Under the pieces are notes generated by a model. The model ran no database searches, was not told the DNA's origin, and was given only the letters and a program-made list of their open reading frames with translations. Shown in pieces: positions 22,812 through 33,966 of a stretch of 64,000 nucleotides of DNA (positions are counted from its first letter, which is position 1; the number at the start of each line of letters is the position of its first letter). A program made the position numbers and the translations under genes. The stretch spans positions 64,232,867 through 64,296,866 of the forward strand of contig OZ020303.1 in NCBI GenBank assembly GCA_963971305.1, written 5' to 3'. The stretch is from Arcuatula senhousia (lineage: Eukaryota; Mollusca; Bivalvia; Mytilida; Mytilidae).

Positions 22812-22894
22812 TAAGTAAAAATCAACTGGACATACATCATGAAACCATGTAGAGGTAATAAACTAACAAAAATTCAAAATTATCCTTTACTCAC

Positions 22895-22957
22895 CATAAA
22901 TCTACACCTTCATCATATTTTCTGGCTCCATATAATAATTCTGGTGCTCTGTACCAC
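22895..22957 (-). CDS. CDK20: CDK20-like exon 6 (last visible)
   Basis: Encodes [20 protein letters not shown] with a split tryptophan codon and donor GTGAGTA. The next exon should begin with the conserved SVGCI segment, which is not present before the gap. Confidence 0.9.
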
Positions 22958-25900
22958 CTGAAAACAATAGTTTAGTTTTACTTATATAAAGAGCCTATTG
23001 TAGAAACTAAAAACTTTACTTTCCTTTATATCATTAGTGTAATGTGTCCATTTAAGAGTAAAACAATACTCCTACCCCTCTTCTTCCCCAATATGTGACC
23101 TTACTTTTACCGGACTTTTAACTAGGGGATATTTTGATGAAGTTGCATGACCTATGCAAAGTTATACATGTATTCAACTCTTTTTCAGGTGTTTTCAATT
23201 AAGTAACCATCTGAAAACCATAAGGGAAAACAGATGGACAGACAGATGAACTGTAAGACAAGACAGTATTTAGTACTAAATGACACTTTAAGCGGTTTGC
23301 TATAAAAAAAAATGCATGTTTAAGCATTGCATTTAATATTATGGAATTCCTACCTTGTAGCTACCTGATGACTGTATTGGCGACCTCCTTCATTCTGAAA
23401 GACTCTGGCAAGTCCAAAATCTGCTATCTTTAAATGTCCTGTTGAGCTAATCAAAAGATTGGCTGGTTTTAAATCCTAAATTACAAGCAGAGAAAATAAA
23501 CAAATGGAAGAAATAAGCACATTTGAATGAAATGATCAGGTATACTGCCACATTCATATGCAAGGCAACTTTTTTAACACTGTGTATGCTTTAAAACTAG
23601 AAAAACTGTGAGCCGCAGCTCACAAATAAATACCCCCCACCCCCAAAAAAATTAATCAGATAAAATTTAGAATAGGAGATGCACATCTAAATTATGTCAC
23701 AAAGATTTTGTGTAGGTTTCATGAAAATCCATCAAGGGGTTTAGTAGGAGTTGCGGATAAGAGATGGACACCCCCATGTAGTCGAATGGCTGAGTCCATG
23801 TATTGCTATGGGAAACCCCAAAATCATTCTGATCAAACTTTCAAATAGTAAGTGCGCATCTACATTATGTCACAACAATTATGTGTAAGTTTCATGAAAA
23901 TCCATCAAGGGGTTTAGGAGGAGTTGCGGATAAGAGATGGGTACCCCCATGTAGGGGAATGGCTAAGTCCATGTTTTGCTATGGGAAACTCCAAAAATCA
24001 TTCTGATCAAATTTTAAAATAGTAAGTGCGCATCTACATTATGTCACAACAATTGTGTGTAAGTTTCATGAAAATCCATCAAGGGGTTTAGGAGGAGTTG
24101 CGGATAAGAGATGGGTACCCCCATGTAGGGGAACGGCTAAGTCCATGTTTTGCTGTGGGAAACTCCAAAAATCATTCTGATCAAATTCTAAAATAGTAGG
24201 TGCACATCTACATTATGTCACAAAGATTGTGTGTAAGTTTCATGAAAATCAACCAAGGGGTTTAGGAGGAGTTGCGGATAAGAGATGGGTACCCCCATGT
24301 AGTCAATGGCTAAGTCCATGTTTTGGTATAGGAAACCCCAAAAATCATTCTGATCAAATTTTAAAATAGTAAGTGCACATCTTCATTATGTCACAAAGAT
24401 TGTGTGTAAGTTTCATGAAAATCCATCAAGGGGTTTAGGAGGAGTTGCGGATAAGAGATGGGTACCCCCATGTAGTCGAATGGCTAAGTCCATGTTTTGC
24501 TATGGGAAACCCCAAAAACGATTCTGATCAAATTTTAAAATAGTAGGTGTACATCTACATTATGTCACAACAATTGTGTGTAAGTTTCATGAAAATCCAT
24601 CAAGGGGTTTAGGAGGAGTTGCGGATAAGAGATGGGTACCCCCATGTAGGGGAATGGCTAAGTCCATGTTTTGGTATAGGAAACTCCAAAAATCATTCTG
24701 ATCAAATTTTAAAATAGTAGGTGCACATCTACATTATGTCACAAAGATTGTGTGTAAGTTTCATGAAAATCCACCCAGGGGTTTAGGAGGAGTTGCGGAT
24801 AAGAGATGGGTACCCTGAAGTGTAACGGAAGGACGGACGGAAGGACGGACACCCCTATCACTATATACCCCCCACTTTTGAAGTGGGGGGTATAATAAAG
24901 TCATATTTACTGATAGTTTTTCTTGAAATCTTTTCTGGGGTACAAATACAAATTTTTATTGTCATTATAAGTGCTTTGTGGTCTAAGATTTATTTAAATG
25001 TGATCAGTAAGTTCTTGCACTAGCTCTTTGAAAGAGTCTGCCACATGATAACACTTCACCTCAACTCAAAAACTTCAATTTACAATGGAATAAGAAAGTT
25101 GCAATTGTTTCAAGATTTTGTAAGTCTTACCCTGTGCATTATATTATTTTCATGACAAAATGCAACACCCTTCAACAGCATCAGCATGTAAGATTTGACC
25201 TGTGCCTCTGTTATGGGTTTTTCTGAGTTTCTGACAACTTCTGAGAGATCAGATAACATATATTCAAACACTAAGACCAAACTACTGCCATGTGGAAAAA
25301 CTTCTCTGAGTCTAACAACCTGAAAATAAAAGCAATGTTGGTAAAATAAAGTATCAAATTCATTGTAATATCAACATAAGTTGTTGAAATCTATTAATAA
25401 AATAATTAACATTCATATGCAAGGCAAACATTCTGTAATAATTAAATAGTAGGTTAATTAATTAATTCAATTTTACATATTTGTCATTAAGGAAAATAGT
25501 AACTTTGCAGTTAAAGAAAAGGGAAAGTTTGATTGTCGTTTTTCTGTTTTAATTTGTATGCTCTTGATCTGCATTTGGTGTTAGCAATGTTCAACTTTTT
25601 GGCTAGAGTATGTACCTCTGTAAATTTATAATAGATGAATAACTTGTCAGGCATATCAAATTATTTCATGAAACTTTGTTATAAGTAATTTTGAGTCTTT
25701 TTATCAGCTTTCTTGTATCAATCTTTGAAATTCATGATCAGTGATGACAGTTATTTTGTACTCACATAAGGATTATCCTCAATCTCTTGCAATGCTTTAA
25801 TTTCTCTGAAAAAATAAAAGTTCCATTTTCCATATAGAGAGCAATATTAGTGCCACTACTTAATCTATGTAGATTCTTAAATTAAAAAAAAAAAATCAAC

Positions 25901-28900
25901 AGGAATTAAACTGCAAACATTGATGGACAGTATTGCTGTATATGTCAACAAGAGGCTCCCAGGAGCCTGAATCGCTCACCTGAACTACACAGATACATAT
26001 ATTTTGTAGATATTATTGTGCTTAACCATATGCCATTTAAATTTCTGAAATAACTTGGTAAGTTTTCAAGATATTGGGCTTAATAAGTGCAAAATTTAGC
26101 AAAAATTACGAAAAAGGGCTCCCACATCAGCAGTCATATATTTTCTGAAATTTCAGGACAGGTAGATCTTAATATGCTGATCACTTTTGATTCTTGCACA
26201 ATTTTGATATCTAAAACCATTTTTGAGTTATTAGCAAATAAAAAGCTTCGCCGAGCGCAGCATGATACGACCGCAACATGTTGAACCCTGTACGTTTTAG
26301 GCCCAATATGGATAGTCAATTGCTCTGGACATATGCAGCCCATGGTGGACTGACAAAGGTTTTTGACACATGCAGCTTTTGGTGGTCTTTCTAAATTCAC
26401 ATTTTAAAAGGATTTTTTTTTTTCCAAAGGAGATCAAAATCAGACCACAAATAGAAAAGTTTCGATTTTGGCCCCTAATTTCATAACAGGGGGAAAAGGG
26501 GGGATCGCAAAAATTAATTCTCAATTTTGTATCCACTATTTGACAAGCATGCAAAAAAAATTTTCAAAATCGGATCACAAGTAAAAAAATTTCCATTTTG
26601 GTCCCTTTTGGCCCCTAAATACATAATAAGGGGGAAAAGATGGGGGTAGCAAAAATTAATTTTCAATTTTGCATCTGCTATTTGACAAGAACAAACATGC
26701 AAAAAAAATTTTCAAAATCGGTCCACTAATAAAAATGTTTCGATTTTGGCCCCTTTTGGGGCCGTAACCCCTATAAGGGGTCATCTGACAACTTCGACCC
26801 TATGGAGACTTTTGTAGAGCTAAACAATTAAGCAAGCAACAGCTTTTTGCTATCTGCAATAGTTTTCTTACTATAGGGCAAAAACATGAAAAAATGCTAT
26901 TTTTCACCTTTAAGGGGCCGTAACCCCTATAAGGGGTCATCTGACAACTTCGACCAAATGGAGACTTTTGTAGAACTTTTGATCCTGAAGCAGTAGGGTG
27001 GCATCAGATTTCATCTATCTCTTATACTTTTTGAATTACATGCCAAAAACAGTAGTCTGACCCCCCTGGTCTATTTTTAGCCACGACGGCCATGTTTTTT
27101 GAAGAATCAGAACTTGAAACACATCTATAGTGCATGACACCCTATTGATCAATCATACCAAGTTTCATTGAATTCTGTTCAGTGGTTTCAGAGGAAAAGA
27201 TTTTTGAAAAAGTTAATGTAAGAACAAACTAAAAGTTGCAATTTGGCCCCTTTTGGCCCTTAATTTCTAAACGAAAAAAGGGGGGAATCCCAAAATCAAT
27301 CCCATCCATCCTTTAATGGTAATAAATATCATTGTCAAATTTCATTGGATTTGGATAACTAGAACTAAAGTTATCGTGTATACACTAAAGTTAACAGACG
27401 ACGACGACAACGACGACAGCATCATACCATTATACGTCCGCAAATTTTTTGCGGTCGTATAAAAAATGAAATTTACCCCTATGTTCTATTTTTAGCCATG
27501 GCAGCCATGTTTTTTGACGAACCAAAAATCTGAACAATAGAGTTGTAGCATATAAGCTATTAAACAAGTGTGCCAAGTTAAGATGCAGATGGTCTTACGG
27601 TATCAGACAAATTAATCTTTGAAATTCAGGGAAAAAGTAATGAAAAATGGTAAATTTTGTTGTTTTAAGGACAATAACTCCTAAAAAGAAATGGTCCTAC
27701 AGCTTTGACCTATTAAAAGAAATGTAGATCTTGATGTGCTTAATCAAATGCAATTTAACTTTTGAAATATCTTGTATAGTTTTCAAGATATATGGCAAAA
27801 TAAGTGAAAAAAATTCAAAAAATCCAGAAAAAGGGCAGTAACTCCTATGTCGTTTGTTGGATCTTCTTGAAAATTACAGAGCAGGTAGATCTTGAGATGC
27901 TGATCACTTTTGTCTCCATCAGAATTTTGATATGTGTAACCATTTTTGAGAAATTAGCAAAAAACTGCAATTTACCCCTATGTTCTATTTTTAGCCATGG
28001 CGGCCATATTTTTTAACGAATCAAAAATCTGAAGGACAGAATTGTAGCAATTATGCTATTAAGCAATTGTGCCAAGTTTGGTTGAAGTTGGATGTATGGT
28101 GTCAGACAAGTTCATCTTTGAAATTCAGGGGAAAAGTAATGAAAAATGGTAAATTATGACGCTTTAAGGGCCATAACTTCTAAAAGAAATGGTTCTACAG
28201 CTTTGACCTAATTACATGAAATGTAGATCTTGACCTGCTTAATCATATGCAATTTGAATTTTTAAAATATCTTGTATAGTTTTCAAGAAATAGGGCTAAA
28301 TAATTGCAAATTTTGAAAAAAAATCCAGAAAAAGGGCAATAACTCCTACATCAGTTGTTGGATCTTTTTGAAAATTTCTGAGTAGGTAGATCTTGAGGTG
28401 CTGATCACTTTTACCCTGTGCCAGAATTTTGATATCTGTGACCGTTTTTGAGTTATTTGCAAAAAACTGTATTTGACCCCCCTGTTCTATTTTTAGTAAC
28501 AGTGGCCATGTTTTTTGACGTATCAAAAATCCCAACGCAACTTTTTGCACAATACCCTAAGGAACAACCATATCAAGTTTGGCTGCAATTGGCCAAGCAG
28601 TTTCAGAGAAGAAGATTTTTGAAAAAAGCTAACGGACGACGGACGACAGACGACGGACGCAAAGTGATGGCAATAGCTCACATGACCCTTCGGGTCAGGT
28701 GAGCTAAAAACACTTTTTTAGATGAATATTTTATTCATTATTTACCCGTATGTATGAAAATGTTTTAGAAAAAGTAACAAAACAGATATTAATTAGTGTT
28801 ATAAACATTAACACTTTTTATAAGCATAATTAGCATTATAATGTTTGCTCTTAAAGACAATTTGCTATATATTTACTGTATGGATATCCTCATGGAAAAC

Positions 28901-31083
28901 TTATAAGTGTGGCTGTCTAATGTTAATTTTTGACTTGCTAAACAGGTCATGGAAAACCCCTAGGATGTACATTTTCATTGTATTATCAAAGGGAACAAAA
29001 ATTCATAAACCTTTGTAAACAAGAAAAAAAATGTCAAAATTGATCTAAACAAAGTCCAAAAAACAATCAAAAATACCTGCATGCTTAGGTTTTAACTTTA
29101 ACAATTTGTTGTTACCTGTATCTTTGTAATTTTGTATATATACCACATGATGTACTAATGAAAATAAAGACTTCATGATTGTATAGAAACAAATTAAAAA
29201 AGAGGAGCAAATAATATATGCAAATAAAGGTTGAGAGCATTTATTGGAATGTAAATCATATGAATAAATACAAATTAAAACTTATTGTATTAACTTTTTT
29301 TTTCAAATTGTAAAACATTTAGAATAGACCTGTAAAAAAAAACTTTTAGCATACACCCTTCCATGAAAAGCTAATTTAAAACTAAAGATTAATATGAATT
29401 GCGACAGACGGACAAACAGAAGAATTGACTACTAACTGACACAAACTCTATATGCCCAATTACTTTAAAGGCAGCACACACAAATAGAGAAGGACACTTA
29501 ACCCATAAAAACATACCTCAGTGCAGTGTTAGGTATACCATCTTCAAGTTTTCTTAGTGGAACTTTCTTTAAAGCAACTACTTCTCCACTCTGTTTAAAA
29601 CAATAAATGTGTAATAATACATTATGATAAAAGAATACTGTATATAAAACCATTATATAGCATAGGGCACTTTCCATATTCTCTCCTTGGGCATCCTGGG
29701 TAGATTATTTTCCCGGTTTAAAGAATAAAACAGAACATGGGTGACCTCTGTTTTCAAAGGTCAATGATCTTTTTAACAAATAAAAGTGTACATTCGGAGT
29801 AACCTAGGGTTACATATTACATTACCCAGGTTTTTATCGTTCTACCCCATGTGAGCAACTTTTTTCTACCTGGGGCTCCCTAGGTTTGAATATCGAACAC
29901 AAGCTTTGTGAGAAGCATATGGGGTAATCTAAAAGGTATAACAATCCAAGAGGTACCAATGGGGTATTTGAATGTCATTGAAAGTCAGTAAGGGCAAAGA
30001 CAAAGCCAGTAACACAAACAAGAACAATATGCAGGGCTACCAACCTTCCTGATTTTCACTGGTTTCTCAATCTTTATGTCTTTATTTTTTAATGAATATA
30101 ATCGGAAACATCAACAAAAAAATTAAAAATCTGATTTCAAAATTTCAAATGTTGGCAGCCCTGAATATGAGGAAATACAATTCAAAACAACTCTATAGTA
30201 ATCAAGTGTACCAGTAGAAGTCTACAGATCTCTTGGTTTTGTTCTACATGTACCGGTATATGCTTTTATGAACTTTTAACAATTCTAATGCCAGTTTCCT
30301 ATTTCTTGCTTCTTAAACACAAAATGATTCAACATTTTTAATGTTATATCAATAGAAGCAAGGCATGCATAACAAAAACAATGCAACAAAAATAAATTTA
30401 TTTCATGTTCTTGTCCTGCAAGTTTATAAAAAATTGTTCCTCATCCACACACTGCATTACCTGATACATCAGAGTGATAGCATCAAGACCCTTCTGTTTT
30501 CATTTAAATAAAAAAAGAAAATAATACATCGGAACCCAATTGATTACACAATCGGTGTTGATGTATCATTTTCTTTTGTTATTTAAACAAGAATAGATGA
30601 GTTTTGAACGTATTTGTTGGATAGTAATATATCGTGTAAAACAGTGCATTCCAGTCCACTGAGTCTATATTGTGATTTAAAGACAAGAACTCTTTCATTG
30701 ATTTATACTGATTTTATGTGTGTTTTGGTTATGTTTGATTTGCTGTCTTGTTTATAACCTGGTTTTATTTTGCCCTTTTAGGACTTTTGACACTCGAATG
30801 TCCCATTGGTAGTTCTTTGCTCCATAACAATAATTGAAATGTAGATCTATTCATGTTAATCCTGAGTGTAAGAATTAAATTTACAATAGAAGATAATGGG
30901 ATGTGGAATAAGTGTACGCGACACAAACTAAAATTATAAACGTCAATCTAAAAATCCACAACGGAAAATAGCCAGCAGCCAGTCTATTTTAATTCAAGAA
31001 AAACTTACCTCTATATGTTTTGCTTTCAAAACAATCCCATGAGCACCTTCACCAATTCTTCCTAGTATAGTGTACTGCTCCAT
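22895..31083 (-). CDS. CDK20: CDK20 (CCRK)-like kinase, 5' six exons, 3' part missing
   Basis: Joined exons: 31083-31009, 29590-29517, 25805-25766, 25319-25131, 23475-23354, 22957-22895; phases agree at every junction. They encode about 187 residues: start [18 protein letters not shown] (Gly loop), VALKKV (ATP lysine), NTALREIKAL (C helix in the PSTAIRE position), [10 protein letters not shown] (catalytic loop), ADFGLAR (DFG) and [14 protein letters not shown] (T-loop and APE). The N-terminus, ALREIKAL and SDLSEVVR are distinctive for CDK20/cell-cycle-related kinase, which acts in cilium length control and Hedgehog signalling in vertebrates and algae. About 150 C-terminal residues expected for the family are absent because of the gap at 22712-22811. 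Confidence 0.9.
23354..23475 (-). CDS. CDK20: CDK20-like exon 5
   Basis: Starts [13 protein letters not shown] and contains the DFGLAR motif and most of the activation loop, ending in VATR with a split codon. Donor GTAGGAA. Confidence 0.9.
23606..24896 (+). mobile_element. Tandem-core repeat, family 3 (174-bp monomers)
   Basis: 5' hairpin GTGAGC-CGCA-GCTCAC, then ATACCCCCCAC. Seven monomers of 172-174 bp follow (GTTGCGGATA anchors at 23751, 23923, 24097, 24271, 24444, 24618, 24792), then a GGAAGGACGGAC minisatellite. It ends in a hairpin with arms TATACCCCCCACTT and AAGTGGGGGGTATA. The 3' arm repeats the 5' ATACCCCCCAC motif. Non-coding; intron 4 of the CDK20-like gene. Confidence 0.75.
25131..25319 (-). 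CDS. CDK20: CDK20-like exon 4
   Basis: 63 codons covering the hinge ([14 protein letters not shown]) and the E helix up to the HR of HRDLKPAN. Phase 0-0. Donor GTAAGAC. Confidence 0.9.
25766..25805 (-). CDS. CDK20: CDK20-like exon 3
   Basis: 40 bp encoding [14 protein letters not shown], completing the C helix. Acceptor TTTTTTCAG, donor GTGAGTA. Confidence 0.88.
25946..28709 (+). mobile_element. Tandem-core repeat, family 1, copy B (with nested insertion)
   Basis: Starts AACAAGAGGCTCCCAGGAGC and ends with the hairpin arms AGCTCACATGACCC / GGGTCAGGTGAGCT around TTC, after a GACGGACGACAGACGACGG minisatellite. Anchors TGCTGATCAC lie at 26175, 27898 and 28399. The first interval is enlarged by about 1220 bp because another element (26239-27460) is inserted. 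It lies in intron 2 of the CDK20-like gene. Confidence 0.75.
26239..27460 (+). mobile_element. Tandem-core repeat, family 2, nested in copy B
   Basis: Interrupts the family-1 monomer within its GAGTTATTAGCAAA...TGAAATTTACCCC segment. Starts with a GCTTCGC-CGA-GCGCAGC imperfect hairpin and GATACGACCGCAA. The core has repeated GGGGTCATCTGACAAC and TTTTGGCCCC blocks, followed by a GACGACGACAACGACGAC minisatellite. It ends in a hairpin TATACGTCCGCAAA / TTTGCGGTCGTATA whose arm repeats the 5' motif. No coding capacity. Confidence 0.7.
29517..29590 (-). CDS. CDK20: CDK20-like exon 2
   Basis: Encodes [18 protein letters not shown] and the start of the C helix, with an arginine codon split AG|A. Acceptor TTAAACAG, donor GTATGTT. 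Confidence 0.9.
29640..31000. other. CDK20-like intron 1, repeat fragments
   Basis: Contains minus-strand fragments of repeat R2 (29940-30025) and R1 (30890-30985) and a plus-strand R2 tail (30740-30825). Nothing coding was seen. Confidence 0.45.
31009..31083 (-). CDS. CDK20: CDK20-like exon 1
   Basis: 25 codons ending KAKHIE, phase 0 donor GTAAGTT. The start codon gives the family's usual N-terminus directly before the glycine loop. Confidence 0.9.
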
Positions 31084-33769
31084 TTAGATATGAAGTTAAT
31101 CTAAAATGAAATATTATAATATTAAAAACGAAAGAATATGGAATATGTGCCAAAAAGACACGATCCACATATTGAAATGATTTTAATAAGTCTTTTTGAC
31201 ACAGGTTTTCTAATGTTTAGCATTGTTCAAATGATACTTCATATTTTTAAGTGATCCATGACAATATTGTGTCAAATCTGTGAGGGTTCAACTATTTTTT
31301 CAGATCATTTTTAAATATAAATATTAGTGTATAAAATGAAATAAGAAAAATATTAAGATTAAGATATCTTAAAAACAAACTGTAAAATATTTAAGAAAAT
31401 GGCTGGTGAATCCCAAAAAGTTATTTTATTACATTTTTTTTCTAGTCATGGTGACTTACAGGTCAATAAAGAGCAAAAGATCAAAATTAATATTGTTGTT
31501 TATTTACGATGGAATGTTTGATTCTGACAGTATTTCTACACATTTAAAAATATATTTTCATTTAGATGAAGCATTTACTGTTAATAGAGATATTATGTTG
31601 TTTTTATAATCGGATGAATGCTTTTGCATATAGAAGTCTACATACAGGAAGGCAAACCGGCAAAATCACACGATAATAGAGGAATTTTTCAGAAAAACAA
31701 TGAACTTGAAAATGATTGATAGATTGTTATTTTTTTTTTTATGTTTTGTGGGCATTATCTTAGCCATCATGAAGACAATGACATAAGGCACAATGTTTAT
31801 AAAAGGATAACTAAATTAGGTTGGGTAAAACTCACCATATGCCTTAGTTACGATAACGTAACCCATACTCCATTACTCTCCACGAGGGTTATGATTCATG
31901 CCCATTGACCTCAACGGAGCAAAACAGTTTTCTTTAATATACCCTCATTCTATTTACATGTAGTTTGTATGTTTTCATATGGAACAAAGTTTCAGTCACA
32001 TATGTTGATAAAATTTTAGATATATCGTCTATATTAAGGTTTAAGGTTGATAATTTCACTTTTACACTGATCTTGAACTTTATTAAGTTCATGATTACTA
32101 GATAATTATAACCCTTCAAAAGTTATTATAATAATCAAATATGATGTTAAAATAAACAAAAACATATCATTTAATAGAGGGCCCATTTCATAAACTGCAT
32201 CATTGTGTGCAAACTTGAGTGCGACTGCCACCTTTGGGTTTGGCTGTGCTCTGTTGAGAGTAACGGGTGGGAATCGTAACCCTTATGGAAAGTATTTGGA
32301 GACGTATGGTAGTAATTGTAATTAATTGTGTTAGGTAATTGTAATTACACATGCCCAACCTGGCAATGAGTCTTTAAGAGTTATAGAAGAGGGTTTCTAC
32401 ATTGGCCTGATACCAGTTGATAGATTCATTGCATAAGCTTGACCCGACTGTCAAAGGGTATTTGTGAAATGTGTATCAACGTTACAAATATAGTTAGTGC
32501 AAGTACGTGTAACATAAAATAGCGTCCGCTGTGAAATATTATCATGAGTGGCATTCATTCTTAAATAAAACGCTTAAGAGATTATATGAAATTTTGTCCT
32601 CTAGATTTTTCAGTGTTAAGTATGGCAGGGTGGACAAAATTTCATAGGACATTATTTTGCTTTGCACAAGCAGTCTCCCTCGAGTCTTTGACAACATTGC
32701 TGTCCATACATAAGATTATTAAATGAGTCCTTCAACTGTAGAAAAGCAGAATTGGTTAATATAGATAAAAGTGAGAAAGCGCAAACAGAAAGGGCACCTG
32801 CATAGATTATTTTTGTTTTTAATATGTGTAATGATAATCTGTAAAGCAGCGGATAAGACGAGACACTGAATTAACCAATTTTTAAATTTTAAATACTTTC
32901 TAATTATTTCATCTTACTTTCTGTTAGTATGAGCATTGATCTCATATCTCTTTTCGAAAAATGATAAAATTTCATTTGTTGTCAGGAAAGCATTTTTTGA
33001 AGTAAATGAATCTCCACAAAAAGAAGAACGACTCTCATGCGGAATAACTCTTTATTTCCCGCGAAAAATCTTCATTGATATTTTTTTACCAACTTTGTGT
33101 GATTTCTCAATAAAAGAGTGGAAAAGCATTATACTTTAAAGCAAATTTATTTATTTTTTTTTCAAAATCGAAGAAAGATGGTTGATTATAGTTTACCGAT
33201 ATTTACGACAGTGACTAAAGTTTTTTTTGTCTTCTTCTTTGTTAAAACTGGACATTATATAATTTATACATGTACATGTATATTTAGTTTCTTAACAAAG
33301 TTCTTCTATAGCGAAAGAATCTGATTTAACAGTCTGAACTGCATGTATGTCATGATATGTAAATGTCAATATGTTGCGTTTATTTATCTGTAATATTAGT
33401 CTTTTTTTTATAATATCATATTTGGTCGCTTGTTTTTGTGTGTATATTTTCTTTGTGTCGTAAATTTATATTCCTTTTCTCATGTTGTGTCAAAATTAGG
33501 GACCGAACATAAATTTACTTGAAAGGGGGTGTTATCCCATCAGATTTCGCACCAAAAGAATTAATATTTCAAGGAACCATCACACAAAAGATTTTTTTCA
33601 TTAATTAAGTTATCTTATATGGCAATCCTTCTTTACTGAGAAATTTTTATTTTTACTGGCATGGTCTGGAGCCAGAATCTGTTTCATCACTAATCAGATT
33701 TTTTATTAATATTTTTTAATGAAAAAAAGATGATGAAAAAAAAACAAGCCCACTCCTTTCAAGTTAAAT
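31084..33769. other. Intergenic region between divergent genes
   Basis: The CDK20-like gene (minus) and the gene starting at 33868 (plus) are head to head across about 2.8 kb. The promoter of the kinase should lie here. A near-palindrome GTTACGATAACGTAAC at 31847-31862 resembles an RFX X-box imperfectly. No other gene was recognised. Confidence 0.4.
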
Positions 33770-33815
33770 AATCTGTCACGTCACAGAAATTACGTTTGTG
33801 ACGTTACGTCGTCGT
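33770..33815 (+). promoter_or_regulatory. CRE-like promoter cluster
   Basis: GTCACGTCAC and GTGACGTTACGTCGTCG lie 55-95 bp before the ATG at 33868. TGACGT is the core of CREB/ATF sites. CpG is locally enriched. Assignment as the promoter of the plus-strand gene is inference from position. Confidence 0.4.
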
Positions 33816-33867
33816 TAGCGGACAAGCTAGCCTTTGGAAAAATGAAGGATAGATAAAAATGTAAAAT

Positions 33868-33966
33868 ATGAGTAAGATTTCTGTAAAAGAGTTTAATAGT
33901 GAATCGTCGTTGAGGGCATCTTCGACATCACCAACCAAAGGCCTGGGAAGAAATGGATTGGCAAAG
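33868..33966 (+). CDS. Unknown plus-strand gene, exon 1
   Basis: 33 codons beginning MSKISVKEFNSESSLRASS and ending NGLAK, phase 0 donor GTAAATG. The start is the first ATG after the CRE-like cluster; context AATATG is weak. Confidence 0.7.

Noticed and set aside
23606..24896. CRISPR-like array
   Set aside because: Repeats are 174 bp, directly adjacent and without unique spacers, in a eukaryotic intron; it is a tandem-core mobile repeat.
26134..26702. Overlapping minus-strand frames
   Set aside because: They lie in the nested non-coding repeat 26239-27460 and share no conserved frame with other copies.
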